DNA from: Carposina sasakii
Lineage: Eukaryota; Arthropoda; Insecta; Lepidoptera; Carposinidae
Direction: 5' to 3'
DNA: 64,000 nt
Assembly: GCA_014607495.2 (NCBI GenBank)
Contig: CP053154.1
Span: 4,898,001-4,962,000, forward strand
The position numbers and the translations under genes are program-made. The notes beneath the pieces are model-generated. The model was not told the origin of the DNA, ran no database searches, and worked only from the letters and a program-made list of their open reading frames with translations. This document shows, piece by piece, positions 22,961-37,079 of the stretch. Position 1 is the stretch's first letter. Every line of letters begins with the position of its first letter.

Positions 22961-23149
22961 TGTACCTTTAGTATGGATGGATTATACGAGTACTTGCTAT
23001 TATGAATGAGGAAACCTGACATAATTTATAACGTGTTAATATTAGAGTTGAATATGGATTTAGCAAGCCCGGGCCGTTTATGTTTCCGTGAATACACGGA
23101 AATTGACGGAAATGACTGAATCACTTTCGATACGATATGTGTCGGTAAC

Positions 23150-23530
23150 TGTACATACTTCTTTCTTACTAATATTATAAACGCGAAAGTTTGTGAGTAT
23201 GGATGAATGGATAGATAGATTTTTGTTACTCTTTCACGTAAAAACGGCAGGAGCGATTTTAATAAAATTTGGTACGGAGTTAGCTGATACCATGGATTAA
23301 CACATAGGCTAGATACTTTTGACATTATGTTTTTTCTGCAGTCCACGCGGACGAAATTATACGCGATAAAAACATTTTTCTGGGATAAAAAATAGCCTAT
23401 TATATGTTAAGTGGGACCTGTCACAATATATTCCTGAAAACAGCATTGAAATCGGTCCAGCCGTTTCTGAGATTAGTGTACACAAACATCGATCCGTTAC
23501 AATTTTATTATATAGATAGAATAGAATAGG
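23150..23530 (-). mobile_element. Dispersed repeat D, copy 4
   Basis: Opens with 'ctaatattataaacgcgaaagtttgtgag', contains 'cagtccacgcggacgaaat' and 'tctgggataaaaaatagcct', and ends 'gatccgttacaattttattatata', the reverse complement of the start of copy 1. Includes the most complete left part of the family in this window. Confidence 0.45.
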
Positions 23531-24697
23531 TAGATTAATAGATATTATTTAATTATAATAATAATTATTATCACCGCGAGTATACGTAGAAAATACGAAG
23601 AAAAAGAAAAGAACCATATCTCACTAACTGACCATAGCCACATAACACTAAATCGTACACCATAAACAAGTATGGGTACCCAGTGTAAGCATTCCTTAAT
23701 ACTTTTATTTAGTTATATTTCGTAGAGAAAGGGTTGTTCTCTTTTTGTACCGCTAAGTGTTAAAGCAAGTAGGTACCTACGTTCGAATGCGAAAAATGGT
23801 TCAACGTCTCTTGGATTTACGGTCAAATCAATCGCTTTGCATATTTTGATTATATTTACTAACTAGTATGAGCACCTACATATTTTAATCCGGGGCGCTT
23901 TTTAGTACCTAAAACTGCTCTACGTCTATCCCTTATTTTACCAAAGTCCTTAGTAAATGTTTGTATATGTAGAGCCGGATCCTGAAACAATGTAACATTA
24001 TGTCGAATTGACGTTCGTTATCGCTACATTTCTATCGAAAGTGATTAGACTTCAACTTATGTTACTTTATCTAATCCAGAGGTTTGCAAACTTATTTCGT
24101 CTAACGCCCACTTTTAAAATCAGTAGCGCCCCCCATTTTTATTTTACCTTCAAAATGTCAATAGCATATTAGTTGCGCTATTTTTTTTTGGGACCTTAAC
24201 TACCCCTCTCCATGCCTCCAACGCCCACTTTGGGAAAGACTGGTCTAATCTAAACTCTAGCCAAAAAACGGAATCCTACGTGATGCACAACAAATACTTC
24301 TTAAGTTGGAAGTCTTACTCCCCGGGGAATGAGAATACACCACAAGCTAAGGGCTTAAAATTCCACAACAATGATTACCATTCGAAATGGGTCAGCAGGT
24401 AGAGTGGTGCTCCCACCCCTGCGCTTGCGCACCTCGGCGAGCGCTCATTCGCTTTTTGCCCACCTTTCAACTCGCGCGCACCCATTGTACCAGCCATTTC
24501 TCTCACGTGGGAAGCTCCGTGACTTACCTTGTCTTACCGCGGATTTAGACGCGATGCTCTTGTGTTAAACGTTATGGATTCAAGATAAGATCCCGGGTTA
24601 TCGGCATGTAAGGTGACGTTTTGAGCTTTTCGAAGTTGAGTGATGATCAAATAGACATAGTGCTTTGGATTCTTTTCCTATCAGATAAGAGGATACT

Positions 24698-24712
24698 ATG
24701 GCTGTCGTGCCG
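24698..24712 (+). CDS. Candidate first coding exon of the YGPP-rich secreted protein
   Basis: ATG GCT GTC GTG CCG is followed by a perfect donor (GTGAGT). Joined in phase 0 to the exon at 40288 it gives MAVVPVFQILLVAVITRCRC, a convincing signal peptide; unspliced it runs into a short nonsense frame. The implied first intron is 15.6 kb. I looked for other ATG-plus-donor candidates but did not scan exhaustively, so a nearer start exon is possible. Confidence 0.45.
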
Positions 24713-25249
24713 GTGAGTTATTTTTTGGTTTTAACATTTACACGTCCACTATTTTAATGTTCGACGAAATGTATAATCTAGAATTACCTATACTTAAACT
24801 AAAATTATATCCACGGTATTTTAAAGCTTACTGAGAGATATACCTATATAATAAACCTATATACCTAAAGCAGTATAAGTTTTTTTTAAGTATAGCTAAT
24901 CACAATTTTAAGTAATTACATCCGCTATTTTCTTTTCTAATAACTTTAAATATTTTAATGTTCTTTAAAGGAAGCTTTGAATCAGAGATAAAAAGCTATA
25001 TTTCGAAAGCAAGATGCGTATCAATATGTAGATATGGATGGACTGTAGGTAATATTAATTGAACTAAACCCATAAATTACAACTATTACGTAAAATTCAA
25101 GGGTCATACCATTAATCTGTGTTTTCTCGTACCTAAAACTCCCACAGTAAAGCGCCCGCGGGGAGCTTTTAAAAACGAAAGTAACTTTAGCTGGAAAATT
25201 ATAATGAGGCTTACTCAAAGGTCATTTTGTTTAGTTATGTTTCATGTTT

Positions 25250-25880
25250 CTTTACCCATGTGGCAGTGGAAACTCCTTTATGATCTTGCAGTTCTGGCTA
25301 CCCCATTTCGGGAACACAGTCGTGTGTAGTTATATGTATGCACGACTCCGTCCGCGTGGACAGCAGAAAACACCAAAATGTCGATATTAACCGGCATAAA
25401 AACATATTACCAGGATAAAAAGTAGTCTATATGTTAAGAGTGGGACCTGTCACAATGTATTCCTGAAAACTGTATCGAAATCGGTTCAGCCGTTTCTGAG
25501 ATTAGCGTGCACAAACATCATCGATCCGTTACAATACTCGTGTAGATAGAAGATTTAGGTAACAGTAGGAGTTAGTGCAATTGTCATTTGTCTTTTTTTT
25601 CAATGTACTTACAACGGCTTTAGGTACGGATTTCGATTTACTTACTTATAATAAGTGAGTCAATTTGGTGTACTTATACGGATGTGGAAAATAGGTTTTT
25701 CATGGTGTTCCCAAAAAAACCCACAGCCTGCAGCATAGCGGGACCAGATGTAAATGATCAGTGACACGTTGCTAGCTCATCGCCTGAGAGAGCACTATTA
25801 GTTCCGTAGTCGACTCTTACAATATGCATGGAAGATGATGCAGCTGATGTATTATAGGGCCGCCCCGTATCAGCACAGGC
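25250..25880. repeat. Cluster of dispersed repeats (D copy 5 and SINE-like)
   Basis: 25270-25330 has the 'gatcttgcagttctggctacccc' SINE-like segment, also seen at 27450-27510 and 32765-32820. 25335-25545 is repeat D ('gactccgtccgcgtgga' to 'gatccgttacaat'). 25690-25870 is the 'gatcagtgacacgttgctagctcatcgcc' family. No coding sequence. Confidence 0.45.
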
Positions 25881-27319
25881 ATTTTTAGTTGAAAACGACG
25901 AATATAATATTATTCTTACCACTGCCATTGAATGATTCCCACGGTATCGATGAGTTCTTTATCGATTGAAAGGAAATTTACAAAAAGTATAGAGATGTAG
26001 CTACTCGCATCCCATTGTGGCACTAAAAGATATAACATGACTGAAAAGTTTATATGTTGGTTTTATTCATGGTTATATTATATTACGATAACATTTTTTT
26101 TCTATTATCCAAAGGGAAAAAGTTGGATGTAGAGCGCATGCAAGTGTTTAGCTGACCTGAAAATGTCATTGCATTTAATTAATTTTATTTGACTGACATC
26201 AATCTCTTGTTATTGTTCTTGTTACGGTTTATATTAAAATTACTAAAAAGTGAGGCAAATAAATGGTACAAACTGATTAAAACAAAAAACTTAACGCACT
26301 TACGGTTGTCCAGGCCCCAACAGTCTACAAACATATTATTTTTTACAGAAGAAGATAAAATATAATACAAGTATTTTTATCGGTTTACCACAAAGCATAT
26401 GCCATCATACTATAACCAGCTTGTGACATCAGTCACCCCTTTATTTTAACTGACGACCCAACTTAAAGGGTACTCAGTACCCACTAATAAGGGCACTTAT
26501 CAAGCTAACAGATCACAAGTAGCTTCCGCAGCTAAGAACTACCCTTTTTGGTAAGCATTTTAAAACCAGATAAGCTCTAGATTATCTTAATGACACAGAT
26601 AGGGTTTTAGAAGTGTTAAAAGTAATGGATCACTTTAAGTAGGTACCTCAACTTTGATTGCTGTAAGCTTTTTGGCTGTTTTACTACTGTTACATCTGTT
26701 CATTGTCATAAAACTCATAAAGCAAAATGCATTTATTTATTACTTATTACGTATCTAGCAAAAGCAAAGAAGAAGGCAAAAATGTGATCGCTGATCGTTT
26801 GTAACATTAGTAGCGGCAGGAATTGCAAAGGATTTTGCTATAGCTAAATTCAGCAAATGTTTTTGCAAGATTCGTACGTAACCAGCCTACCGGTCTCTCT
26901 ATATACCTATAGATACTAGTTAGCATTTCATTCGGAATAGAAAGAAATAGTTCCAAAGATTATGTTTGACAAGTTAGGTACTATCAGTTTATCTAATAGT
27001 GACTAATATAATACTCGAAGGCCCATGTCAACTTTGTGGTAATAAGAGTATTTGTATTATCGGCCTAGACAAGTACCTTTACTTTTCTATGAGACCGAAA
27101 GCTATCCAAAAATAAGTTTGTTGATATTTGTAGTGCATAAATAACTAAGCTCCATGAGATTTAATCTCTAACGTTCAAGTACAACCACTATCATACATCT
27201 TTTAGTTTTATTTTAAGCCACAAAAAAAATAGAAAATAATCACAATGGAATCACTCCTCCTATCCTATCATAAATAACTATTTTCATCTGAGCTAATGCG
27301 GGGTTTTACCAGAATACTT

Positions 27320-27520
27320 ACATCAGCTCTACATCTCTTCCCGAGCATCTCGTAAAAGTCGTCTAAGGAACTCGAGCATTCTCTTTACGACTTCTCACTC
27401 TTATCACTATCCATCTGTCCCCGCTATGGTAAACGAGGCTGTGAAATCTCCTTTATGATCCTGCAATTCTGTTTACCCCATTCCGGGAACGGGAACACAG
27501 CTATGTATGTAGGTTATTTA
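27320..27520. repeat. SINE-like dispersed repeat
   Basis: Contains CATCAGCTCTACATCTCTTC with 'gtctaaggaactcgagcattctc' and then 'atgatcctgcaattctgtttacccc'. Both modules recur at 32425-32545 and 32765-32830. A (TG)n run follows at about 27568. Confidence 0.45.
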
Positions 27521-28848
27521 TTTGTTATAAGGTTACAACAACACATAGATAAAAATAATTTACATATAATGTGTGTGTGTGTAACAACACTTATAATTTA
27601 GGATATAAATATAATTATATGTATGAAACAATTTTCATGCAAGATTAGTGATTATTTATCAAATGGCGTCCTAAAGATACCCCTCTATTTTGACTACAGT
27701 ATAGAGTTTGTGAGCGGCTTACTTTTTAAAACAAAACGGAAATAACAGCGTTTAACTAAAATTTATGAAATCGACTGTACCTGTCATAAAGAGAACTATT
27801 CCAAGGAAAAAACGTGCTCGAGTGTCTTCTGTTGAACTTTCGTGGACGGTATTGTGATGTTTACTTACGATGTTGTCATCGCGGCATCCGGCGTGTGAAA
27901 TAGTTTTCTATGAAGAAACGGTTGCCCGTTCATAAAATATAAAGCTGCAATAAAGAGTTACATTAATGGCATTAGTATGTGGTAAAGCTGAAATTACAGA
28001 GTAAGTTTAACAACTTAGGTATTCTTTTCCCGCGACACTGCGTACGAGATAAAAAATAATCCGGGAACTTTAATTTCATATTATTAAAGGAAGTTGTGTC
28101 TACCCAAAATTTTCTTTTTATTTTCTACCTTCGTATTTTAATGAAGATTCGTTGTAAATGTTAAGTCAACAACACTGTCTATCTATCCATCTAGATACTA
28201 ATCCTTAAGGACATACCTACTCGTATCACATTACAGCTCACGCTTCCAGGATCTATTTCTATACAAAGTTGTTCTATTTTAAAGTTGTGGTAGTAAACTA
28301 TCCATGTTGTGGTTTATTCCAAGCTCTTTGATTGAATAAATTAATTATTGTTTCTGTCGTGACAACCTCTGCATTATACTCGTAATTTTCGGTTTTTGTT
28401 TAGGCTAGTGCTATTCGTTGCAATACGTGACACTCAATTTGTGCGTTGTCGAAGACGCGTATGTTTCTAATGTCTAGTTAATTCATTACTGCGTGTTTTC
28501 TTATGCCTTATTCGTTATTTTTTTGTGACCAATTTTAGTAAATTTATTTCATTTTTCGATTAGGTTGAGAGTAGAGCGTCGCCGCGTCGTCGTACTTGTA
28601 TCACACGGCTTACCGGCTTTTATTGTGCGTGCGTGTTAGATCGTTCACTTTCGGTTTCTATCAACTTTATTTCTTATCGGCATTTAGGAAGACGGTAGTC
28701 TTTATTCTCGGTTAATAAATTCCAATAGTAGCTAGTAAATTAACTTGCCATCCATATTGTTAACGTACCCTCAATCAACTAACAAATATTGGATTATAAT
28801 TAATGTTTCCGAAAATAAACGATTATTATTGTATTTTTTTTTATTCGC

Positions 28849-28864
28849 GGGACTCCAGAGTCCC
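28849..28864. repeat. Short perfect hairpin
   Basis: GGGACTC-CA-GAGTCCC, 7-bp arms with a 2-bp loop, 25 bp upstream of the miRNA-like hairpin. Confidence 0.6.
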
Positions 28865-28885
28865 AGTCCTTTGAGAAGCATGCAT

Positions 28886-28967
28886 CGGGCCGTAGCTAAG
28901 ATGTAAAAGCCCTTGTAAGATTTTTTTAATATGGTGTGGGAACTCTACATCTTGGCTACGGACACCG
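28886..28967 (+). ncRNA. Candidate pre-miRNA-like hairpin
   Basis: The 5' arm CCGTAGCTAAGATGTAAAAG starts at 28890 and the 3' arm ACTCTACATCTTGGCTACGG ends at 28961. Sixteen bases pair nearly continuously (one G-U), then comes a small internal loop, three more G-C pairs and a 25-nt T-rich terminal loop. The lower stem extends by CGG/CCG pairing after a small bulge. Size and imperfect pairing suit a pre-miRNA of about 72 nt. It lies within the 15.6-kb putative first intron. I do not recognise the mature sequence. Strand is a guess because hairpins read similarly on both strands. Confidence 0.35.
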
Positions 28968-31900
28968 CTTTTATTGTTATATCAATACTCGTTGACTCAA
29001 TCAGACTGGGCCAGGAAATAGAATAGAAAACTATTGCAAATAACTCTTTTCCGAGAGCCCTCAAGGAAAAAGTTACGCATTAGTATATAGACTAAGATAT
29101 GCTGGCTTCCGCTTCAAGTCCTTTAAGATTGAAAGCACGTCGGTATGTTACGATTGATTGACGATGTGCTCCAGCAGATACACTTTCAGATAGTATTAAC
29201 TATGGATATAGATGATTAGGTACGGTATAGTGAACAGATGTTATAATTTTATAGCTCTGATAGTTTGCAAGTAGATGTAAAAGCTCATAATAAGCTCTTT
29301 TATGTACCTAGCCTAGATATACCTATGCTATTTGGTGGTTTAGATTTTGGTTGGTTGGTTTGTTAAGTAGATTATCTGCTAGTACAGTGTATACAAATAG
29401 TCAAACCTCTAACAATTATTTAGGAAAGTAAAAAATATATGAGAAAAACATTTGTTCGCTTCATTCAACACTTCGAAATTTTCATTTTTAGCATTCTTCT
29501 GACGAATTGGTGTATGTTTATCCTAAAACAATGGCTTCAAAATGAAATTACAAACAATATTTTATTATAGTAACAAAACAAGATTTTGTTCAGTAAATAT
29601 ATATGTTTCTAAATGATCTCGTTTAACACACATTAAATGTTGACTCAGTGCACTTGAACTCAGCTCATTGTTACGTCTGGGAATCTCTTTGCATTCGAGA
29701 AAGCGGATTTTCACACCGATACGTAAAGCTCGGCACGCTTGATTGTTCTAAACCTCAGAGGTAGTACATGTCAAGTCGTGTAATTTTAAATTAACAACAG
29801 CAGATTAGGCAGTTTATTAGGCTACCTATCTTTTTTGACAGTTCATAGAACTTAATTAGAACTTAATAGAACTTAATTAGATCAATCATTGAACTTAATT
29901 AAATAGAAGTGACATGTTTTATGTCGAAAAATTTTCTTCAGACAGGGCATTACGACTTATGATTGCCATCACAGGCAACTACAGTCGCGATGAGAAACAA
30001 GATCCAATAATGAGTCGACAGATTCGAGGACTAGGGTTCTCCTTTTTATTTTTTATTTCTATATAGGTACAGAGGTGAAGTACGCGCTTTGAATTAATGT
30101 TTTTTTTTTATTTATTTACTTTTAAATGGTTATACAAAAAAAACGCAATAGCACTTTGTAAAACCAACGATGATATGTTCACATCGAAACTAGTCTTATT
30201 GATTGAAGTATGTTTATACAGTAAAATGGAATAACTAAGCTAATGTTAATTATGTAGTTGTCATATCGATAAGGAATCGCTTTGATATGTAAAACACAAT
30301 GTAGCAATCTGTTACCATGTTAACATTTACACTAATTTACATAATTCTAATGTAAAATCGTCTGAAATCGTCTAATCTAAAAATGTCTTCTTTCTTCTCT
30401 ATGTCTTGTAATCCTGTTTTGGTGCTAACGCGTAATGAAAGGCATTCACAACAAAATAATTACACAAGTATAAATAACACTATACTAATCACTGAAATTC
30501 ACAAGTTAATTAATGACATGCATGCTAACATTATTAGGGAAGTGACTTGACATGATGCATCATGCTAACGCAGCGGAACCAAGTAACACGAACACTAACA
30601 ACCGTCTAATAGCCTAGGCGCTGTCTACACGAGCAGAAGTATATCGCAACAATAAGTATTCCTGAGAAAATAAAAAATAGAGGAATATGGCATCTTTAAT
30701 CGTAAATATTGCAACATATATATTTATAAATATACATAAAGTGAAAGATTGTACCGAGCGGTGCTAAGAGTTATAAAGGTTGCAGATTTGTGCGAGTTCC
30801 TAACGGACTCCGTACGGACACCGCTTGACTCACAACGCAAAATTTTATAGAACTGCTTCCCCCTTGAACGAGTAGTCGAAGAGGATTGTACAAGTAAAAT
30901 TGGATCCGCTTAAATTAATGATGATGGAAAGCAAACCCTATTTGATGGTTAAGACTATTTATTTCTTTCCGTTTAGCTGTTTCCCACTCATACCTACTCT
31001 TTTGCAGTTAAAGTCGGGCACCTTGTTTTTTTTGAATCAAACTGGTAGTTCACCCTAGTAAAGATTCGATCCGACGACAAGACAATGTCTTGTTTGGCTT
31101 CCGAATAACCGCTCGTAATCGCCGCTGGCACGCGTGGAGGAGCTCACGCTATTAAAGTTATCCAAGTATCCATCGCGAATTTATGATCATACTTGCAATT
31201 TTTTGAAAATATAGCAGCTATCCGGTGTAGTATTACTTCGTGACAGATCCAATTCCATGCTTCTTGAATTATTATTTCATTGTATAGAATACCGTCTTTC
31301 TTTATTGTCCACTATTCAACTCCGTAGAGAATTTGGGCATGCCCTAAGGATCAGGATGTGATATATATATATTTTTTTTTCGCTATCTAATGTTTCCCAT
31401 AGTTTTGACTTGAATCAAACTTGTATGATAATTAAATTCTCAATAGTTTTTATTACTACGCAATATATATCATAAATATGTAGTAGGTCGGTGCTTCTGA
31501 TAGGTAACTATAAACAAAGGTTCAAAAGAAAGTGTAACTAAATTTTAATGGTTACACATGTTTTCCAGCACATCTTTGCAATATTTAGCGCTATTCGTAA
31601 TTTTGAAAGTGTTACCGGAATTGCCTATAATCTTTAATGTGTACTTTCCACTTCGATGCAAATATCATTGTAAATGTTTGTTATTTAGGTGAGCGTTTAT
31701 ATTATCTAAGCCAACTTTTGGTCAGTAGGCAGCATCGATTCGTTTCGATTTTATCTACAGAGGATAAGTTATGCGGTACAGTATATGATAATATGTGTGG
31801 AAACGTATGTAAGTGTATCTTCACCTTTCACCCCAAAGCTAGAAGACGACCATTAGCCGAATCTCCCAAGCACGATCATATAATGTATTCTCATTTGTAA

Positions 31901-32259
31901 CATTGTTACAGAATGTTAAATAATGATATTTTTTACTACCTAAACTTCAATGATCATTTAGATTTGCATATTTATTTACTTTGTGTATGTTTGTAAATGT
32001 TTTGAATTGTTTGTTCACTTTTACTATACGTAAACGCCGCGGAACCAATACTATGTAATTACTTGTACCCTATCCACAGGTATCGTAATACCCATTTTGT
32101 GTCATTATATTACCCATTAATTTAGGCCTTGTAAACAGTGATCTTAAACTTTTAATCTGACATCACCTTCAAAAACATTATCGCTACGTAGTCACGTATG
32201 GCTTTATCTTAGATTACTCTTTCGATTGTAGGTAAGTACAACTAATAGAAATTAAATTC

Positions 32260-32400
32260 ATATCAATATTAAAAATTGTGGATAAAAGCGAATATGGATA
32301 GAATAATTAGCACGGTATGCAGAGGTCGTGGGTTCGATTCCCACTCGGGTGAGGAATTTTTTTCCATTTCTTTATTAATAATTTTATAATTAGTTTTCTT
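32260..32400 (+). repeat. tRNA-derived SINE fragment
   Basis: A pol III B-box (GGTTCGATTCC, 32331-32341) is preceded by 'agcacggtatgcagaggtcgtg' and followed by a T-rich tail. The cloverleaf is not complete, so this is not called as a functional tRNA. Confidence 0.5.
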
Positions 32401-32419
32401 TTAAATCTTGCATGTGCTG

Positions 32420-32830
32420 ATGGTGCAAAGCCTTTACACATCAGCTGCATCTCTTTCCGTGAATGTCGTAAGAGTCGAAGGAACTCGGGAATCCTCTCGG
32501 GCGATAAGCTAGCAATTTGTCACTATCATTTACATCTGTCTGGACTATGCTAATGTGCAGACAGATGTTTTGTATGTTTTTCGGGCGATGGGCTGACCGC
32601 CTGTCACTACTAACCGAACTTGTACATCTCAACTGTACTCTCAAAATTGGTCAGATGTGGCACCATGTGGTTCTATCGGCCGTTGGTGCTCTGCCTACCC
32701 CGTAAGGGATAAAGGCGTGATTGTATGTATGTATGTATGCACTATGCTAAACATGTCGGTGGGATCTACTTCATGATCCTGCAGTTCTGGCTACCCCATT
32801 CCGGGAACAAAGCAGTGTGTGTATATTTGT
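32420..32830. repeat. Composite SINE-like repeats ('gataaaggcgtgat' family)
   Basis: The segment from CTGTCACTACTAACCGAACT through 'ggtgctctgcctaccccgtaagggataaaggcgtgat' and a (TATG)n tail is repeated almost intact at 39444-39575. It is flanked by the 'catcagctgcatctctttcc' and 'atgatcctgcagttctggct' modules seen at 27320-27520. Short open frames here are repeat-derived. Confidence 0.55.
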
Positions 32831-34009
32831 ATGTAGGTATGTTATTTTACTCAAAAGGCTGATGATGACAGACTCAATAAAGAAAGTAATCTATTTTGTG
32901 GTCTATCGTACAAACCAATTGGTATTGGTGTTGTAATCCATACCAAGTTCAATGTTAAATTAAGACTATTATCCGATCAGGTTTTTTTATAACAGAACGC
33001 CCACGGAGATGCTAGCAGGTATCCACTTTCAATTTCAGAACTGATTGTTGCTATAACAATTTTGATTCAATAGAATTTATTTGTTGTGTAATATGGATGA
33101 GATAAGCCATGGAGTTAATGATTGTATCTATACTATATGTGATACGCATGATACGATTGGTATGTTTTATGAATTGATTTCATGTTTTATTAAGGTTCTA
33201 TTTTATAGTTTCTTTAAGAATATTATTGTTCTTAATGATTTCTTTAATTTCTCTTTTAACATGCCGGTGTGCACTAAAATGTGGCCTTACACTACACATT
33301 ATTTGTGTATCTCTTAATTTTAGATCGAGCAATCAAAAAGGACTTAATTATAAACACACAATACGGTACAATTTGCTACAATTTCAGAAAATGTAATTAC
33401 CTGAACTGGATTAAAACAAATGTTTAATTATGGACTTAAACGAATGTTCAAAAAGTTTGAATCCAGTTTTAGATCTGAATTTACATTGATGGCTTAGAAT
33501 TTGATTTAATATTTTTTGTTGGAAAATGTTACCGTAAAAATCTATTTGTTCGTTTAGAAGTAAGGATCTCTCCTCTGCAACTTCCCATATCCGCTGACTC
33601 TGCGCCATTTTATCGATAATTTATGAGAATCGACACAGTCTAGGTGTTCTATTGTACAGTGATCAATTATGTAGTCACACTTCAGAACACGCAACCAATA
33701 TAGGTAGATTAATAGGTGTGTTATGTGAATCTGAGACTGTTGCCAACGATTGCCTGACAGTTTAGCGCGAGCTTTCTCTATGAGTTCCCAGCACTTTGAT
33801 GTCTGTATTGCTAACTATTGTCAACGTTGTTGGTAATGCAAACAAAAGGACGATAATGTTCTTGTCATACAACTACGAGTACATTATTGTTTTTGTTTCC
33901 TTCTTATTGTTCTTAGGATTATCGTTATTACCAACTGAAAAAAAAACTGCCTGGTTATGTTGCTTTGGTAAGTACGCATATGGTTCGCTCACGCTCATAA
34001 AATATATGT

Positions 34010-34380
34010 AGGGTAATTTTTGTCTTCAATATTCCCGAATATCTACTATGCATTCTTCTCATCATAACGAACTTTTTTTTCCATCTTTTCTAAGATATTA
34101 AGGTCCAAAGTTGAGTTATCAGAATGCATTTTTTTTACAGAAATGCACGTAGACGCATGTAACAAAGATTTACCCCGAATAAAAACGAAGAAAATTTCAT
34201 ATAAAAAAACCAGCGCAAACAGTAGAGACGACATACGTATTGCGTGCGACGCGAAGTCAATAAAAAAAAATTGGCTTAAAAATAAAAATCCATTCCCAGA
34301 ATTTTTTTGGCATAAAGTTTCATTATTTGATGTACAGAGTACCTACGTACCTCTCATAAACGGTGGCAACGATGAAAACG
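34010..34380 (-). mobile_element. MITE family A, old diverged copy
   Basis: Retains 'aaggtccaaagttgagt', 'gaaatgcacgtagacgca', 'tttttttggcataaa' and 'gatgtacagagtac' in the same order as the fresher copies, but with many substitutions. It shows the family has been active over a long period. Confidence 0.55.
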
Positions 34381-34404
34381 TATTTTATATACATGCATAA
34401 ACGG

Positions 34405-35600
34405 CTGTAGTTCCAAAAATAAGGTAGCCAGTACTACAGGATCGGAATCAGACTTAGCCACGCTTAGCATAGCGGGATCAGAAATAGATCAGCAACCTGT
34501 TGCTAGCTTATCGCTAGAGAAAACGCCTCTAAATTCCTTAGCCGAGTCTTATAACTCACATTTACAAACAACTTACTAGTGAAATTCGAAGATTTTTGTA
34601 ATACATTACAGAAGTATGTTAGAATCAGAACGGTAATTGCTTGAAGACAATGTTAAAGGTTACCCCTTTGCCCTTTGCACGTTGGCCTCTCTAATGGCAT
34701 TCTAGATGCTCGGTCGCCCATAGGTTCACTGCCAATACTCCGGATAGACTGGATTCCACACGGTAAATAACTTGAAAGTAACGATGTTTTTAACTTTACC
34801 AGTTTATTGCAAGTAAATAGATTAAATGATACTGAATTAAGTGTTAAACTTAGTACCTGCTGCTGCCCGTTTCATAAAAAGTGTCTATGTATGAAGGTAA
34901 TGGATGTTGTACAACTTGAAAGCGTTTACGCGGATGTTTGTGACTCTATCGGGACTTACGAGTGCCTATGATTAAGGTAGACTTTGAAATGATAGTTTAA
35001 AGTTAGTTAACATTGAAGACAAATTCCGCATCAAGAATAAAGTTAAAAACGAATCCAAATTAAATTTTGTGCCTGTACTTTTGTCTGATTGGCCTGCAAA
35101 AGCTCAATTAAGTGCTATTAATCATGTCACCATGGAAAAGAGATAAAAACACTATGAACTATTGGGACTTTTTTTTTACAAAAATTTGATGTTCTGCAAG
35201 TCACGGTTATTCATAATGAGCTTTCGTGCGTATGTTTATATTGGTAGCTGAGTGAAACGTGGACTCGAAATGTAATAACTTTCTTACACTCTGCATATTT
35301 TCCCCGTAAGTATTGCGCATGACTTATTATGTTACGGTAATACATTGTCATTGTATGTCACAGAATATTTGCGTATAATTGGTTGTCCGCTGTCTACTTC
35401 TCGGATACAGTTTTCTGATACACATGTCCATTGTTTTTATAAACCGTTTACCTTACGCGTTCATCAGCATCATTATCACGATAAACCAGGTTTAGCATAG
35501 AAGGGCCAGATATGAAAGATGAGTAACAAGATGCTAGCTTATCTCCTGGGATCCTTATTTAACTCTTACGACATACACGAGAAAATTTATCTATCTAATG
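34405..35600. repeat. SINE-like relics in otherwise unremarkable intron sequence
   Basis: 34405-34570 and 35490-35590 are diverged copies of the 'catagcgggatcag...gctagcttatcgc' family. Between them I see nothing coding. Confidence 0.4.
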
Positions 35601-37079
35601 TAGGTATGTATTCTGTTTCTGTAACCCTGCATCAGCAAAGTTGTTAAATTGAATCACTTTGTCATTGATGAAGATAGCATTTAAGCATTCCCGTCGGATT
35701 CGCGGATGCTACTCAAATATTGACTGCCGATTTACTATCTGGAAGCAAAGTTTTAGATTTATGTCCAAGAACTTTTAATTTCATCAAGGTAATGAAACAA
35801 TTTCCTTGAGTTAAAACTTTTCTAACAGCTTCTAGATATTTTAAAAGAGTACTTATGTTTTTCTAGTAAATATAGTGTGTGTATTTACGTAATCGAGGCA
35901 ATACATGTCATGTCATTGTTTTTTTACAGTACTTATTTAAATTATGTACAACAGAGTATAACATAAATCGGGTGTGGTACAGGTTAATAATATCCGAAGT
36001 TCTCATTAATATTTACATTGTCAATTACATAATCACACCGTTCATTTTTAACAAAAGATATATTATGACAGTTTAGTTCGTCCATCGATCCAGATGTTAG
36101 AATAGCAAATAAGTAAGTTCTTGGACGGACTTTCACTTCCTCTCTACTGATAAGTACCTCTATGTTGATCGATATTGCTTGAACTCTTTATTAAGTAGAT
36201 GACATTTTATGATACCTATAAGTAGGCTGTTGATGGATGCACTAAACTATCCATATAAAGCGTGTAGTAGTATATTGAAGGTATTAAAATTATGTATGAG
36301 CAGATTTTGATAAGCTATTACCAATTCCGTTTAAGGGTTTATTTAAAGTATATTTTTATTGCGTTGTTTGACATTTTCTTAGATTCATTCGTTTTCAAGG
36401 GTTGTAAAAGGATATAACAGAAGTATTTTTTTTTATCTCTTATTTTAGTTCATTTAGTTAGTTTTATTATTTACTTAAGCTAAATAATTTAGTAAAACTT
36501 TGCCAGTTACTTATTACCCGTTTTGCTTTGCTTCGGTCATGTTATTTCCACCCTGTATATGCGCCGAGCAATCTATACATATGTAGTTCATAGTATAATT
36601 TGATTTTCTCATTATTACATATATTTATGGAAAAGAAATTATAATTTTCTCCATCTTCTTTAGTGTCTATATAAAAATAATCGAAGTGTCGACTATACCA
36701 TGAAGTTATGTTATTCTGCTGTTAAAATCTGATGGTTTATGAAAATGAAGAGATAAGTACGAACAAAGACGTGATGCACAAAATAAACATTGGCGTAATC
36801 TTTCATTATTGAAATAAGTATAGGTAGTTAAATAACTGTATCAGTTTTGTACTATTCATTATGTTATCCAAGTATTGTTCAATCTGTTGAAAGTGTCACA
36901 AAACAAAAAGAGCGGTATTATCAGAAATGATGCTTTGTGCTTTCGTCACGACTACCTGGTCAAGATTGGAGTCACGATCATGAGACCTTTATTTAAAAAG
37001 CATACGACTTCTTTGTGACGGAATAGATATGAAAAAATATGTTCAAACATAGACATTGAAAGTATTAGGTATTAGAAAA

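Noticed and set aside
31637..31900. An 87-codon plus-strand frame
   Set aside because: No homology recognised and no splice or polyadenylation context; length is within chance for AT-rich DNA.
32266..32350. Functional tRNA gene
   Set aside because: The B-box is good but the acceptor stem and anticodon arm do not close; a SINE fragment is more likely. The same judgement applies at 61960-62030.
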